From an uncultured Cellulomonas sp. (GTDB lineage Bacteria > Actinomycetota > Actinomycetes > Actinomycetales > Cellulomonadaceae): DNA of 64,000 bases. Below, one piece after another: positions 25,357-38,840 of this stretch. The stretch is taken from contig NZ_CANLTL010000004.1 of NCBI RefSeq assembly GCF_947494015.1, positions 186,001 to 250,000 on the forward strand, read 5' to 3'. The notes beneath the pieces were generated by a model. That model saw nothing but the letters and a program-made list of their open reading frames with translations, did no database searches and had not been told where the DNA came from. The translations under genes and the position numbers were made by a program. The stretch's first letter is position 1; each line of letters starts with the position of its first letter.

Positions 25357-26559
25357 TCAGCCCAGGACGGAGCGCAGGGCGTCGACGCGATCGGTGCGCT
25401 CCCAGGTGAACTCGGGCAGCTCGCGGCCGAAGTGACCGTAGGCGGCGGTCTTGCGGTAGATCGGCCGCAGCAGGTCGAGGTCCCGGATGAGGGCGGCCGG
25501 GCGCAGGTCGAACACCTCGTGGATGGCCGCGGTCAGGGCGGCCGGGTCGACCGTGTGCGTGCCGAACGTCTCCACGTACAGGCCGACCGGCTGCGCCTTG
25601 CCGATCGCATAGGCCACCTGCACCTCGCAGCGCCGCGCGTAGCCGGCCGCGACGACGTTCTTGGCGACCCAGCGCATCGCGTACGCCGCCGACCGGTCCA
25701 CCTTGGACGGGTCCTTGCCGGAGAACGCCCCGCCGCCGTGCCGCGACATCCCGCCGTAGGTGTCGACGATGATCTTGCGGCCGGTGAGCCCGGCGTCACC
25801 CTGCGGACCACCGATGACGAACTGGCCGGTCGGGTTGACCAGCAGCCGGTGGTCGCTCACGTCCAGCTCGAGCGCCGCCAGCACGGGCGCGACCACGTGC
25901 TCGGCGATCGCCGGCTCGAGCTGACGGGAGAGCTCGACGCCGGGGTCGTGCTGGGTCGAGAGCACCACGGTGTCCACCCGGGCCGGACGGTCCCCGTCGT
26001 ACCCGATGGTGACCTGCGTCTTGCCGTCCGGGCGCAGCCCCTCGACGATCCCCGCCTTGCGCACGTGGGCGAGCCGCTCCGACAGGCGGTGCGCGACCCA
26101 CACCGGCAGCGGCATCAGCGACGGCGTCTCGTCGCTCGCATACCCGAACATCAGGCCCTGGTCCCCGGCGCCCTGCGCGTCCAGCGGGTCGAGGTCGGCG
26201 TCGTCCTGACGCATCTCCCAGGCCTTGTCGACGCCGGCGGCGATGTCCGGCGACTGCGCACCGATGGACACCGAGATGCCGCACGAGTCGCCGTCGAAGC
26301 CGATCGACGACGAGGTGTAGCCGATCCCGCGCACGACCTCGCGCACGAGCTGGGGGATCTCGACGTACGCGCTCGTGGTCACCTCACCGGCGACGTGCAC
26401 CAGGCCGGTGGTGACCATGGTCTCCACGGCGACCCGCGCGGCCGGGTCCTGCTCGAGCATCGCGTCGAGGATCGCGTCGGAGATCTGGTCGCAGATCTTG
26501 TCGGGGTGCCCCTCCGTCACCGACTCGGAGGTGAACAGGCGCAGGTCGGGAACGGTCAT
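25357..26559 (-). CDS. metK: S-adenosylmethionine synthase
   Basis: Makes SAM from methionine and ATP in the cytosol. 400 residues with all signatures: [21 protein letters not shown], the GAGDQG-type loop (here [14 protein letters not shown]), [19 protein letters not shown] and the active-site loop. ATG 26559 lies 7 nt after TATCCT, a leaderless-type start. No SAM riboswitch is visible in the 118 bp upstream. Confidence 0.98.
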   Translation of the reverse strand: MTVPDLRLFTSESVTEGHPDKICDQISDAILDAMLEQDPAARVAVETMVTTGLVHVAGEVTTSAYVEIPQLVREVVRGIGYTSSSIGFDGDSCGISVSIGAQSPDIAAGVDKAWEMRQDDADLDPLDAQGAGDQGLMFGYASDETPSLMPLPVWVAHRLSERLAHVRKAGIVEGLRPDGKTQVTIGYDGDRPARVDTVVLSTQHDPGVELSRQLEPAIAEHVVAPVLAALELDVSDHRLLVNPTGQFVIGGPQGDAGLTGRKIIVDTYGGMSRHGGGAFSGKDPSKVDRSAAYAMRWVAKNVVAAGYARRCEVQVAYAIGKAQPVGLYVETFGTHTVDPAALTAAIHEVFDLRPAALIRDLDLLRPIYRKTAAYGHFGRELPEFTWERTDRVDALRSVLG

Positions 26560-26566
26560 GCCGCTC

Positions 26567-26572
26567 AGGATA
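26567..26572 (-). promoter_or_regulatory. -10 box (TATCCT) for leaderless metK mRNA
   Basis: TATCCT, 7 nt, ATG 26559. Confidence 0.55.
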
Positions 26573-26677
26573 GGCGCCCGCGACCACCCGGCCCGGCGAC
26601 GCCCAGCGGACGGACCGACGCCCGGCGCCCGGGCCGCGGCCGACCGCTGCGCGCAGGCCGGCCGGCGGAGGCGCAGC

Positions 26678-27949
26678 TCACAGCAGGCGGACGACGGCGT
26701 CCCACAGCGCGCCGGCGACGGCGTCCTTGGACCCGGCCGCGGACGCGACCACCTCACCGGACGCGTCCAGCACGGTCACCGCGTTGTCGTCGGTGCCGAA
26801 CCCCAGCCCGGCGCCGACCGCGTTGACCGCCAGCAGGTCGGCGCCCTTGCGGCGTGCCTTGGCCCGGCCGTGATGCAGGACGTCGCCGTCGGTGTCGCCC
26901 GTCTCGGCGGCGAACCCGACGACGACCTGACCGGGGCGCCGGGCGGCGGTCAGCTCGGCGAGCACGTCCGGGTTCGGCTCGAGGACCAGGGGCTCGACGA
27001 CGCCGTCGGCGCGCTTCTTGAGCTTGTGCCCGGCGGTCCGGGCGGGACGGAAATCGGCGACGGCGGCCGCCATCACCACGACGTCGGCGTCCGGTGCGGC
27101 GTGGTGCACCGCGCCGCGCAGCTGCGCGGTGGACTCCACGGCCACGACCTCGACGCCGCTCGGGTCGGGCAGCGTGACGTTGGCCGCGACGAGGGTCACG
27201 CGCGCCCCCCGGGCGCGAGCGACCCGGGCCAGCGCGTACCCCTGGCGGCCGCTCGACCGGTTGCCGAGGTACCGGACCGGGTCGATCGGCTCCCGGGTGC
27301 CACCGGCCGAGATGACCACGTGCCGGCCCGCCAGGTCCTGCGGGGCGGGGTCGGTGGCGTCGGCCAGGTCGTCGGCGGCCGCGCCGTGGGCCGCGGCGTC
27401 CGCGACCGGTGCGCCGGCCGCACCGGGTGTCACCAGCGCCAGGGCCGCCGCCGCGATGTCGGCCGGCTCGGGGAGCCGTCCGGGGCCGGTGTCCGAGCCG
27501 GTGAGGCGCCCGGACGCCGGCTCCATGACGTGCACGCCGCGGTCCCGCAGCGTCGCGACGTTGGCGCGGGTGGCGGCGTGGTCCCACATCTCGGTGTGCA
27601 TCGCCGGGGCCAGCAGCACGGGGCACCGCACCGTCAGCAGGGTGCTGGTGAGCAGGTCGTCCGCCCGGCCGGTGGCGGCGCGGGACAGCAGGTCGGCCGT
27701 GGCCGGGGCCACCACGACGAGGTCCGCGCCCTGCCCGAGCGCCACGTGCGGGACGTGCTCGACGTCCTCGAACACCTCGGGCGTCGCGGGGTGCCCGGAC
27801 AGCGCCTCCCAGGTGGGGCGCCCGACGAACTCCAGCGCGGACCGGGTGGGCACGACGCGCACGTCGTGACCGGCTTCCTTGAGCAGCCGGAGCAGGAGCG
27901 CGGCCTTGTAGGCGGCGATCCCGCCGGCGACGCCGAGGAGGATGCGCAC
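26678..27949 (-). CDS. coaBC: bifunctional phosphopantothenoylcysteine decarboxylase/synthase CoaBC
   Basis: Two steps of coenzyme A synthesis: CoaB joins phosphopantothenate and cysteine with CTP, CoaC decarboxylates the product with FMN. 423 residues. The CoaC part shows [13 protein letters not shown] (catalytic His replaced in register by the usual flavoprotein pattern), [12 protein letters not shown] and the PAMHTEMW substrate loop. The CoaB part shows [24 protein letters not shown] and KIKK-type lysines ([10 protein letters not shown]). Odd: the linker between the halves is Ala/Asp-rich and longer than usual. GTG 27949 follows rpoZ by 7 bp. Confidence 0.95.
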   Translation of the reverse strand: MRILLGVAGGIAAYKAALLLRLLKEAGHDVRVVPTRSALEFVGRPTWEALSGHPATPEVFEDVEHVPHVALGQGADLVVVAPATADLLSRAATGRADDLLTSTLLTVRCPVLLAPAMHTEMWDHAATRANVATLRDRGVHVMEPASGRLTGSDTGPGRLPEPADIAAAALALVTPGAAGAPVADAAAHGAAADDLADATDPAPQDLAGRHVVISAGGTREPIDPVRYLGNRSSGRQGYALARVARARGARVTLVAANVTLPDPSGVEVVAVESTAQLRGAVHHAAPDADVVVMAAAVADFRPARTAGHKLKKRADGVVEPLVLEPNPDVLAELTAARRPGQVVVGFAAETGDTDGDVLHHGRAKARRKGADLLAVNAVGAGLGFGTDDNAVTVLDASGEVVASAAGSKDAVAGALWDAVVRLL

Positions 27950-27956
27950 GCGGCCG

Positions 27957-28229
27957 TCAGGCCCCGGGCTGCTCGGTCGACTCGACGGTCAGCAGGCCGT
28001 CGTTGATCTCACGCATGGCGATGGACAGCGCCTTCTCCTGCGGCCGGGTCTCGACCAGCGGCCCGACGTACTCGAGCAGGCCCTCGTTGAGCTGGGAGTA
28101 GTAGGCGTTGATCTGCCGGGCACGCTTGGCCGAGTAGACCACGAGCGCGTACTTGGAGCTGGCCTTCTCGAGCAGCTTGTCGATGGGCGGGTCGGTGATG
28201 CCGACGGGCTCTGCCACGGTTCCGGACAC
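27957..28229 (-). CDS. rpoZ: RNA polymerase omega subunit
   Basis: Small RNA polymerase subunit that helps assemble beta-prime. 90 residues with [32 protein letters not shown], the conserved omega core, and a Glu-rich end. GTG 28229 has AGGAG 7 nt upstream. It stands between gmk and coaBC as in other actinobacteria. A TAGACT box near the end of gmk may give it its own promoter. Confidence 0.97.
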   Translation of the reverse strand: MSGTVAEPVGITDPPIDKLLEKASSKYALVVYSAKRARQINAYYSQLNEGLLEYVGPLVETRPQEKALSIAMREINDGLLTVESTEQPGA

Positions 28230-28297
28230 GGGTGCTCCTGCGGGATCGGGGTGGTGATCGAAGATGATCGGGGGCGACCCTCGCGGGCCGACCGCCC

Positions 28298-28303
28298 AGT
28301 CTA
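28298..28303 (-). promoter_or_regulatory. candidate -10 box (TAGACT) of rpoZ
   Basis: TAGACT overlapping the gmk stop. A start near 28291 would give a 60-nt leader. Confidence 0.35.
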
Positions 28304-28870
28304 CCGGGTGGTCAGACCCATCAACCGGACCAGCTCGTCGGTCGCGCGGTGCACCTCGTCGTTGACGATCGTCACGTCGAACTCCGGCTCCGCGGCGAGC
28401 TCGACCGTCGCGGTCGCCAGCCGCCGCGCGCGCTCCTCGGGTCCCTCGGTCCCGCGGCCGACCAGGCGCCGCTCGAGCTCCTCCCACGACGGCGGGGCGA
28501 GGAAGACGAACAGCGCGTCCGGCATGGTCTCGCGCACCTGCCGGGCACCCTGCAGGTCGATCTCCAGCAGCGCCGGCTCCCCGGCGGCCAGCCGCTCCTC
28601 GACCGGCTTGCGGGGCGTGCCGTAGCGGTTGCGCCCGTGCACGACCGCCCACTCCAGCAGGTCGCCGCGGGCCGCCATGGCCTCGAACTCCCCGGCGGAC
28701 AGGAAGTGGTAGTGCACCCCGTCGATCTCGCCCGGGCGCGGTGACCGCGTCGTCGCGGACACCGACAGCCACACCTCCGGGTACCGCAGGCGCACATCGG
28801 CGGAGACGGTGCCCTTGCCGACGGCGGTGGGTCCGGCGAGAACGGTGAGCCGGGCTGGCGTCGTCGTCAT
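28301..28870 (-). CDS. gmk: guanylate kinase
   Basis: Phosphorylates GMP to GDP with ATP. 189 residues: P-loop [37 protein letters not shown] (GMP binding), [16 protein letters not shown] and [15 protein letters not shown]. The P-loop has AVGKG where the E. coli enzyme has GAGKS. ATG 28870 was chosen as the start giving the family length; the nearest GGAG is 14 nt upstream, so the start is not certain. It is downstream of mihF. Confidence 0.95.
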   Translation of the reverse strand: MTTTPARLTVLAGPTAVGKGTVSADVRLRYPEVWLSVSATTRSPRPGEIDGVHYHFLSAGEFEAMAARGDLLEWAVVHGRNRYGTPRKPVEERLAAGEPALLEIDLQGARQVRETMPDALFVFLAPPSWEELERRLVGRGTEGPEERARRLATATVELAAEPEFDVTIVNDEVHRATDELVRLMGLTTR

Positions 28871-28949
28871 GGGTGGTGCGGCGCTCCTGGTAGGACGAGT
28901 GCTCGGACGGGTGGCTGGCCGAGTGGGCTGGACGGCGGGGACGGGCGGG

Positions 28950-29261
28950 TCAGCCGAAGCGGTCGACGAGCGCCTTGGCCTGGTGCGGGCCGAGCCCGCG
29001 CACACGGCGGGTCTCGGAGATCCCGACCTCGGCCATGATGGCGCGCGCCTTGACCTTGCCGACGCCGGGCAGCGACTCGAGCAGCGCGACGACCTTGAGC
29101 TTGCCGATCGTGTCGTCGGTGCGCCCCTGCTCGATCACCTCGGACAGGGAGCCCTGGGAGTACTTGAGTCGGTTCTTCACCTCGGCCCGGGCCTGGCGCG
29201 CCGCGGCGGCCTTCTCCAGCGCGGCGGCGCGTTGTTCGGGTGTGAGCGGCGGTAGGGCCAC
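28950..29261 (-). CDS. mihF: actinobacterial integration host factor
   Basis: Nucleoid-associated protein (mIHF, sIHF), unrelated to proteobacterial IHF, that binds and bends DNA through a helix-two-turn-helix domain. 103 residues: N-terminal helices [31 protein letters not shown], then the H2TH domain with [28 protein letters not shown] 29261 has GAGGTGA 6 nt upstream. Located between pyrF and gmk as in Streptomyces and Mycobacterium. Confidence 0.97.
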   Translation of the reverse strand: MALPPLTPEQRAAALEKAAAARQARAEVKNRLKYSQGSLSEVIEQGRTDDTIGKLKVVALLESLPGVGKVKARAIMAEVGISETRRVRGLGPHQAKALVDRFG

Positions 29262-29298
29262 GCGTGGTCACCTCATCGATAGCGGGAACGTGACCCCG

Positions 29299-29327
29299 AA
29301 CCTAGCGACCGACCCTGCCCGGGGCAA
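29299..29327 (-). promoter_or_regulatory. SigA-type promoter of mihF
   Basis: -35 TTGCCC (29327-29322), 17-bp spacer, -10 TAGGTT (29304-29299). The start near 29292 leaves a 31-nt leader with a good ribosome binding site. It is one of the two best sigma-70-type promoters in the window. Confidence 0.65.
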
Positions 29328-29433
29328 CGCGGCGGTCCCGGCAGGACCGGGCAGCGGTGCAGGTCAGGCGTCCGGGACGCCCGGCGGACGGCCGCCCGAG
29401 CGGGTGCGAGGGCGGCCCGGGACCGCCTGCCGG

Positions 29434-30365
29434 TCAGGCCAGCGCCGACGCGGCGTCGTCCGCGGCACGGCGTGCGGCCTCCCGCAGCGCCCCCGCCTGC
29501 GGACCGGCCGCCAGCACGCCGCGGGACGACGACGCCAGCACGCCGGAGCGGGCGGCGCCGAAGACGCGGGCGAGCTCGGCCGGACCCGCGCCCTGCGCGC
29601 CGACGCCCGGGGCGAGCAGCGGTCCGCGGACGGCGGCGAGGTCGATGCCCAGCCGCTCGGCGGCGTCCCCGACGGTCGCGCCGACGACGAGCCCCATCGA
29701 GCCGAGAGCCACCGAGCCGGAGCCGACGGCGGCGAGCCCCGCGAGCTCGGCGGCGTTGAGGGCCGCGGCCTCCTCGGCGACCGTCCGGGCGACGCTGCGG
29801 CCGTCCGCGGCGACGGCGTGCTGCACGGCGGCGCCCTCGGGGTTGGAGGTGAGCGCGAGCACGAACAGGCCGCGCCCGGTCGCGGACGCGACCTCGACCG
29901 CGGGCGCCAGCGAGCCGAACCCGAGGTACGGGGACACGGTCAGCGCGTCCCCGGCCAGCGGCGACCCGTCGCGCAGGTAGGCGTCGGCGTAGCCGGCCAT
30001 CGTCGACCCGATGTCGCCGCGCTTGGCGTCCACCACGACCAGAGTGCCGGTCGCCCGTCCGGCGGCGACGACCTCCTCGAGCACCGCGACCCCGGCCGAG
30101 CCGTGCCGCTCGAACAGTGCGGACTGCGGCTTGACCGCGGCCACCCGGCCGGCCACCGCGTCCAGCACGCGCAGCGCGAAGGACCGCAGGCCGGCGGCGT
30201 CGTCGGGCAGGCCCCACGCGGCCAGCAGCCCGGGGTGCGGGTCGATGCCCACGCACAGCGGTCCGTGCTCGGCCATCGCCGCGGCGAGCCGCGCACCGAA
30301 CGGCTGCCGGGTCCCGGGTCCGGTTCCCTGCCCGGTCCCCGGCGCGCCCGTCGACGCCGGCACGC

Positions 30366-30369
<4 letters not shown>
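29434..30369 (-). CDS. pyrF: orotidine 5'-phosphate decarboxylase, type 2
   Basis: Last step of UMP synthesis. 311 residues, the longer type 2 form of mycobacteria and relatives. [17 protein letters not shown], the lysine in [14 protein letters not shown], the catalytic [14 protein letters not shown] and [12 protein letters not shown] are seen. GTG 30369 overlaps the carB stop (GTGA). The first 20 or so residues are Gly/Thr-rich and may be poorly ordered. A longer frame upstream runs antisense-free over carB and is an artefact. Confidence 0.96.
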
Positions 30370-33692
<3,323 letters not shown>

Positions 33693-33697
33693 GGTGG

Positions 33698-34921
33698 TCA
33701 GGCGTCCTTCTGCTCGGCGGTGTCGGTCATGAGGGCGAGGAAGCGGTCGAACAGGTACGCGGCGTCGTGCGGGCCGGCGGCGGCCTCGGGGTGGTACTGC
33801 ACCGAGAACGCCGGCAGGTCCAGCGCGGACAGGCCCTCGACCACGTCGTCGTTGAGGTCGACGTGGGAGACGACGACGCGGCCGTAGCGGCCGCCGTCGT
33901 GCGGGGCGACGCTCTCCCCGTCCAGCGGGGCATCGACGGCGAACCCGTGGTTGTGGGCGGTGATCTCGACCTTGCCCGTGGTGCGGTCCATCACCGGCTG
34001 GTTCACCCCGCGGTGGCCGTAGGCCAGCTTGTAGGTGCCGTAGCCGAGCGCGCGGCCGAGCAGCTGGTTGCCGTAGCAGATGCCGAAGAAGGGGATCCGG
34101 CGGTCCAGCACGTCCCGCAGCAGCTCGATCTCGTGCACCGCGGCCGACGGGTCGCCCGGGCCGTTGGAGAAGAACACCCCGTCCGGACCGGTGGCGAGCA
34201 CCTCCTCGATGGTCGCGGTGGCGGGCAGGACGTGGACCTCGACCCCGCGCTGGGCCAGCGACCGGGGCGTGTTCGACTTGATGCCGAGGTCGACCGCCGC
34301 GACCGTCGCGACCGGGGTGTCCAGCCGCTCGCCGTCCGGGCCGAGCGCCGGCACGACGTAGGCCGCGTCGGTCGACACCTCGCCGGCCAGGTCGGCGCCG
34401 GCCATCGCGGGCGCGTCGGCGACCTCCGCGAGCAGGCTCTCCACCGGGCGCGGGGCGCCGTCGGCGTCGACCAGCGCCTCGCCGGAGAACACGCCGGCGC
34501 GCATGACGCCCCGCTCGCGCAGGTGCCGGGTCAGCGCCCGGGTGTCGATCGCGCTGATCCCGACCACACCCTGCTCGGCGAGCTCGTCGTCCAGGTCGCG
34601 CGTGGCGCGCCAGCTCGACGCCCGGCGGGCGGGGTCACGCACGACGAACCCCGCCACCCAGATGCGGGTCGACTCGTCGTCCTCCTCGTTGACGCCCGTG
34701 TTGCCCACGTGCGGCGCCGTCATCACGACGATCTGCCGGTGGTACGACGGGTCGGTGAGGGTCTCCTGGTAGCCGGTCATGCCGGTGTTGAAGACGATCT
34801 CGCCGACCGTGCGTCCGGCGGCGCCGTAGGCGCGGCCGGTGAACGTGCGGCCGTCCTCCAGGACCAGGACCGCGGGCCCCTGGGCACGCACAGGCCGGAC
34901 GGGCGGGGTGTGGTCGCTCAC
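33698..34921 (-). CDS. carA: carbamoyl-phosphate synthase small subunit
   Basis: Class I glutamine amidotransferase feeding ammonia to CarB. 407 residues: N-terminal domain [18 protein letters not shown] to [25 protein letters not shown], then the amidotransferase. The catalytic Cys is 282 in [17 protein letters not shown], with His 377 and Glu 379 in VQYHPEA. GTG 34921 overlaps the upstream membrane-protein gene (GTGA). Part of pyrR-B-C-x-carA-carB-pyrF. Confidence 0.98.
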   Translation of the reverse strand: MSDHTPPVRPVRAQGPAVLVLEDGRTFTGRAYGAAGRTVGEIVFNTGMTGYQETLTDPSYHRQIVVMTAPHVGNTGVNEEDDESTRIWVAGFVVRDPARRASSWRATRDLDDELAEQGVVGISAIDTRALTRHLRERGVMRAGVFSGEALVDADGAPRPVESLLAEVADAPAMAGADLAGEVSTDAAYVVPALGPDGERLDTPVATVAAVDLGIKSNTPRSLAQRGVEVHVLPATATIEEVLATGPDGVFFSNGPGDPSAAVHEIELLRDVLDRRIPFFGICYGNQLLGRALGYGTYKLAYGHRGVNQPVMDRTTGKVEITAHNHGFAVDAPLDGESVAPHDGGRYGRVVVSHVDLNDDVVEGLSALDLPAFSVQYHPEAAAGPHDAAYLFDRFLALMTDTAEQKDA

Positions 34922-35511
34922 GCTGTCTCCTCGGTGGGGATGGTCGTGGTGGCCGCGGCGGCGAGGTCACGCGCGGCGCGCAGCAGCGCGGCGCGGTCCT
35001 CCGCGCGGCGGGGCCGCAGGCCGGTGTCGAGCCGGGCGGCCGGGGCGCGGTCGGCGGTGGCGTCGCTGGGTGCGTCGGCGGTGGCCCCCGAGCTCGGCGG
35101 CTGCCAGGTCAGGACGACGAGGCCGTCGCCGCCCACGTACTTGCCGGCCATGCCGGGCGCGGTGCCGGCGGCGAGCAGCGCACCGGCCGGGACCCACAGG
35201 TCGGCGGCGCCGTGGCGCCGGACCCGGACGCCGCCGGTGAACACCTGGACCACGGCGCCGGACCGGACGCCGAGGTCGTGGGCGACCACGCGCTCGAGCC
35301 AGTCACCGGCCACGGTGCTGGACACGTAGGTCGCCTCGATCGGTGCGGTCAGCGCACGGCCGAGCGCCGGGTCGTCGTCGGCCGGGACGGCCGGCAGCGA
35401 CGGCACGACGGCGCCGGTGCGCTCGGCGCGGTGCCGCCACCCGGCCCGCATCCCCCACAGCGCGCTCGCACCCAGCAGGGCCAGGATCGTCACGGTCACG
35501 GCGGGCGGCAT
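34918..35511 (-). CDS. membrane-anchored protein of the pyr operon, function unknown
   Basis: 197 residues with one N-terminal membrane helix ([20 protein letters not shown]) and a cytosolic domain. The segment [44 protein letters not shown] resembles the small conserved protein found between pyrC and carA in many actinobacteria (for example mycobacteria), whose role is not known. The C-terminus is Ala/Thr-rich. ATG 35511 shares one base with the pyrC stop (TGATG), and its own stop overlaps carA, so it is tightly coupled to pyrimidine genes. Confidence 0.85.
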   Translation of the reverse strand: MPPAVTVTILALLGASALWGMRAGWRHRAERTGAVVPSLPAVPADDDPALGRALTAPIEATYVSSTVAGDWLERVVAHDLGVRSGAVVQVFTGGVRVRRHGAADLWVPAGALLAAGTAPGMAGKYVGGDGLVVLTWQPPSSGATADAPSDATADRAPAARLDTGLRPRRAEDRAALLRAARDLAAAATTTIPTEETA

Positions 35512-36926
35512 CAGGACCTCACCCCCGGGACGTCGGCGACGCCCCCGCCGGCGTGCTGGCCGGCGTGCTGGCCGGCGCGGTCGACCGCCTGGCCGTCGAG
35601 CACGGTCGCGCGCCCGCGCAGGAAGGTCGCCACCACGCGGCCGGGCAGCTCGCGGCCGCGGAACGGGGAGTTCACGCTCGCCGTGCCCTGCCGCTCGGGC
35701 ACCACGACGGTCCGGGCCGCCGGGTCGACGAGCGTGAGGTTGGCGGGCTCGCCGACGGCGATCGGCCGTCCGTGGTCCTCGACGCGGCCGATCGCCGCGG
35801 GCGCGGTGGACATCACCCGGGCGACGTCGGCCCAGGTCATCCGGCCCGTGTCGACCATGGTCTGCTGCACCACCGACAGCGCCGTCTCGAGCCCGGTCAT
35901 GCCCATCGCGGCGGCGCCCCACTCGCAGTCCTTGTCCTCACGGGTGTGCGGGGCGTGGTCGGTCGCGACGATGTCGATGGTGCCGTCGGCCAGCCCGTCG
36001 CGGACGGCGTCCACGTCGGCCTGGGTCCGCAGCGGCGGGTTGACCTTGTAGATCGGGTCGTAGTCCCGGGCCAGCTCGTCGGTCAGCACGAGGTGGTGCG
36101 GCGTGACCTCGGCGGTGACGGCGATCCCCCGCGACTTCGCCCAGCGGATCAGCTCGACCGAGCCGGCGGTGGACAGGTGGCACACGTGCAGCCGGGAGCC
36201 CACGTGCTCGGCGAGCAGCACGTCGCGGGCGATGATCGCCTCCTCGGCGACCGCCGGCCAGCCCGCCAGACCCAGCTCGGCGGACACCACGCCCTCGTGC
36301 ATCTGCGCGCCGACCGTCAGGCGCGGCTCCTGGGCGTGCTGCGCGACGACGCCGTCGAACGCCTTGACGTACTCCAGCGCGCGGCGCATGAGGACCGGGT
36401 CGTGGACGCACTTGCCGTCGTCGCTGAAGACCCGCACGCGCGCCGCCGACGCCGCCATCGCGCCGAGCTCGGCGAGGGACGCGCCCTCCAGGCCGACGCT
36501 CACGGCGCCGACCGGGTGGACGTCGACCCAGCCGGCGTCGCGCCCCAGGCGCCACACCTGCTCCACGACGCCGGCGGTGTCGGCGACCGGGGACGTGTTC
36601 GCCATGGCGTGGACGGCGGTGAACCCGCCGAGCGCGGCGGCGCGCGTGCCGGACCCGACCGTCTCGGCGTCCTCCCGGCCGGGCTCGCGCAGGTGGGTGT
36701 GCAGGTCCACCAGGCCCGGCAGCGCGACCAGGCCGGCGCCGTCCACGGTCACGACGTCGTCGAGCCCGTGGCCGCCGTCGGCCCCGGTGCCCGTGCCCAG
36801 CGCGGCGCGGACGTCGTCGGCCCCGACCGCGGCGACGACGCCGCCGGCCAGCAGCAGGTCGGTGGGCTCGCCGCCCAGCGGTGCGACGCCCGTGAGCAGG
36901 TACCTCTGCGCCGTCCCCGAGCTCAT
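35511..36926 (-). CDS. pyrC: dihydroorotase
   Basis: Cyclises carbamoyl aspartate to dihydroorotate. 471 residues, type I dihydroorotase of the amidohydrolase superfamily. The metal motif PGLVDLHTHLREPG, the CHLSTAGSVELIRWAK segment, PHHLVLTDE and ATDHAPHTREDK are clear. A lysine at the usual carbamylated position is not obvious to me, and some members lack it. ATG 36926 shares one base with the pyrB stop (TGATG). Confidence 0.97.
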   Translation of the reverse strand: MSSGTAQRYLLTGVAPLGGEPTDLLLAGGVVAAVGADDVRAALGTGTGADGGHGLDDVVTVDGAGLVALPGLVDLHTHLREPGREDAETVGSGTRAAALGGFTAVHAMANTSPVADTAGVVEQVWRLGRDAGWVDVHPVGAVSVGLEGASLAELGAMAASAARVRVFSDDGKCVHDPVLMRRALEYVKAFDGVVAQHAQEPRLTVGAQMHEGVVSAELGLAGWPAVAEEAIIARDVLLAEHVGSRLHVCHLSTAGSVELIRWAKSRGIAVTAEVTPHHLVLTDELARDYDPIYKVNPPLRTQADVDAVRDGLADGTIDIVATDHAPHTREDKDCEWGAAAMGMTGLETALSVVQQTMVDTGRMTWADVARVMSTAPAAIGRVEDHGRPIAVGEPANLTLVDPAARTVVVPERQGTASVNSPFRGRELPGRVVATFLRGRATVLDGQAVDRAGQHAGQHAGGGVADVPGVRS

Positions 36927-37945
36927 CACGCGATCCCCGTCCTGTCGTCCAGCCGTTCGTGCCCGCCCGCGGGGCTGACCTCGCCTGCGAGCAGCAGGTA
37001 CAGCACCGCCATCCGCACCGCGACGCCGTTCGCGACCTGCTCCACGATCACCGCGCGCGGCGAGTCCGCCGCGTCGGCGGAGATCTCCAGTCCCCGGTTC
37101 ATCGGTCCGGGGTGCATGACGATCGCGTGGTCGGGCAGCAGGGCGAGGCGTCGGGCGTCGAGCCCGTACCCGCGGGTGTACTCCAGCGGCGTCGGGAAGT
37201 ACCCGCCGCCGGCGGCACCGGCGCCCATCCTCTCGCGTTGCACGCGCAGCATCATCACGGCGTCCGGTCGCTGGTCGGCCAGCACCGGGTCCAGGTGGTA
37301 CGACACCCGGCACGGCCACGCCTCGACCCCGACCGGGACGAGGGTCGGCGGCGCGACCAGCGTCACCTCGGCGCCCAGCGTGGTCAGCAGGTCGACGTTG
37401 GACCGGGCGACCCGCGAGTGCAGCACGTCCCCCACGACCGCGACCCGCAGTCCGGCCAGGTCGCGGCCGGCGGGGTCGGCGGTCCCGCCGGCGCCGACGA
37501 GGTGCCGGCGGATCGTGTAGGCGTCGAGCAGGGCCTGCGTCGGGTGCTGGTGCGTGCCGTCACCGGCGTTGACGACGGCGCCGTCGACCCAGCCCGAGCG
37601 TGCCAGCGTGTGCGGGGCGCCGGACGCGCTGTGCCGGATCACGACGGCGTCGGCGCCCATGGCCTGCAGGGTCAGCGCGGTGTCCTTGAGCGACTCGCCC
37701 TTGGACACGCTCGAGCCCTTGGCGGAGAAGTTGATGACGTCGGCCGACAGCCGCTTGGCGGCGGTCTCGAACGAGATCCGGGTGCGGGTGGAGTCCTCGA
37801 AGAACAGGTTGACGACCGTGCGCCCGCGCAGCGTCGGCAGCTTCTTGATCTCCCGGGACTGGGTCGCGGCCATCCCCGCCGCGGTGTCCAGGACGTGGAC
37901 GGCGGTCTCCCGGTCCAGGTCACCGGTGGAGAGCAGGTGCCTCAT
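36926..37945 (-). CDS. pyrB: aspartate carbamoyltransferase catalytic subunit
   Basis: Commits carbamoyl phosphate and aspartate to pyrimidines. 339 residues with the carbamoyl phosphate loop [19 protein letters not shown], the lysine loop [28 protein letters not shown], and [12 protein letters not shown]. No regulatory PyrI is present. ATG 37945 overlaps pyrR (ATGA). Confidence 0.98.
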   Translation of the reverse strand: MRHLLSTGDLDRETAVHVLDTAAGMAATQSREIKKLPTLRGRTVVNLFFEDSTRTRISFETAAKRLSADVINFSAKGSSVSKGESLKDTALTLQAMGADAVVIRHSASGAPHTLARSGWVDGAVVNAGDGTHQHPTQALLDAYTIRRHLVGAGGTADPAGRDLAGLRVAVVGDVLHSRVARSNVDLLTTLGAEVTLVAPPTLVPVGVEAWPCRVSYHLDPVLADQRPDAVMMLRVQRERMGAGAAGGGYFPTPLEYTRGYGLDARRLALLPDHAIVMHPGPMNRGLEISADAADSPRAVIVEQVANGVAVRMAVLYLLLAGEVSPAGGHERLDDRTGIA

Positions 37946-38556
37946 CGGGCGGGTCCCTCCTCGCCGGCCTCGATGTGGACGGCGTCCTCGCCGTCGATCT
38001 CCTCGACCAGCACCCGGACCCGCTCGGCTTGGGCGGTGGGCAGGTTCTTGCCGACGTAGTCGGCGCGGATCGGCAGCTCCCGGTGGCCGCGGTCGACCAG
38101 GGTCGCGAGCTGGACGGCACGGGGCCGGCCGAGGTCGTTGATCGCGTCGAGGGCGGCGCGGATCGTGCGGCCGGAGAACAGCACGTCGTCGACCAGGACG
38201 ACGACCTTGCCGTCGATGCCCGACGCCGGCAGCCGGGTGGTGCCGATCGGACGGGTGGGGTGCCGGGACAGGTCGTCGCGGTACATGGTCACGTCGAGCA
38301 CGCCCACCAGGGCGGCCGGGTCGACGCCGGCCTCCACGGCCGCGACCCGGCGGGCCAGCCGCTCGGCGAGCGGGAGCCCGCGGGTCGGGATGCCGAGGAG
38401 CACGAGGTCGTCGGCACCCTTGTTGCGCTCGAGCACCTCGTGCGCGATGCGGGTGAGCGCTCGACCGATCTCGGGAGCGCCCAGGACGACAGCGGTGCCG
38501 CGATCGGGCCGGTCCCGCCGGTCGGGACGGTCGGGCGCAGTGGGGCCAGACGTCAT
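37942..38556 (-). CDS. pyrR: PyrR, pyr regulator and uracil phosphoribosyltransferase
   Basis: Binds pyr mRNA when UMP is high and has weak uracil phosphoribosyltransferase activity. 204 residues; PRPP loop [22 protein letters not shown] and [15 protein letters not shown] typical of PyrR. The first 20 residues are Arg/Asp-rich and extra. ATG 38556 has AAGGAGG 7 nt upstream, and that ribosome binding site sits inside the PyrR-type leader element. Confidence 0.96.
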   Translation of the reverse strand: MTSGPTAPDRPDRRDRPDRGTAVVLGAPEIGRALTRIAHEVLERNKGADDLVLLGIPTRGLPLAERLARRVAAVEAGVDPAALVGVLDVTMYRDDLSRHPTRPIGTTRLPASGIDGKVVVLVDDVLFSGRTIRAALDAINDLGRPRAVQLATLVDRGHRELPIRADYVGKNLPTAQAERVRVLVEEIDGEDAVHIEAGEEGPAR

Positions 38557-38562
38557 CTGGCG

Positions 38563-38600
38563 ACCTCCTTCCCCGCCTCACCGGACGGGCCTTAAAGGAA
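38563..38600 (-). promoter_or_regulatory. PyrR-binding leader covering the pyrR ribosome binding site
   Basis: Minus-strand leader with TTCCTTTAAGGCCCG, the conserved loop TCCGGTGAGG, then CGGGGAAGGAGG. CCCG pairs with CGGG and TTCC with GGAA, so the Shine-Dalgarno sequence lies at the base of the stem. This matches the mycobacterial pyr leader, where PyrR represses translation. There is no terminator, which supports translational rather than attenuation control. Confidence 0.8.
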
Positions 38601-38616
38601 TGTCTGTCAGGCGACC

Positions 38617-38622
38617 ACCCTA
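38617..38622 (-). promoter_or_regulatory. -10 box (TAGGGT) of the pyr operon
   Basis: TAGGGT would start transcription near 38610, about 10 nt before the PyrR leader. The -35 is weak. Confidence 0.5.
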
Positions 38623-38805
38623 CCTGTCGGCACCGACCGGCCTGCTCGGCGGTCGTCCGGGGGCGGTCGGGGCGCCGCGGGGCGGTCGGCCGGACGGTCG
38701 GCGGGGCGGTCGGCACGAGCTCGGCACGGGCTCGGGCCGGCCCGGTGATCGGGTGAAACTGTCGGCCGACCGGAGGATTCCGCGCCGCGCACACGGGACG
38801 TGGAC

Positions 38806-38832
38806 TTCAGTCATGGACCGCATGACCGATAC
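38806..38832 (+). promoter_or_regulatory. candidate FliA/WhiG-type promoter of the GGDEF-EAL gene
   Basis: TTCA (38806-38809), 15 bp, ACCGATAC (38825-38832), 8 nt before ATG 38841. It resembles the actinobacterial sigma-28 pattern CTCA-N15-17-GCCGATAA. The same bases can also be read as a leaderless-type GATACT box 7 nt before the ATG. Confidence 0.4.
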
Positions 38833-38840
38833 TCGGGGGC

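Noticed and set aside
26560..26677. SAM riboswitch upstream of metK
   Set aside because: No SAM-I to SAM-IV core is visible and metK has a leaderless-type start.
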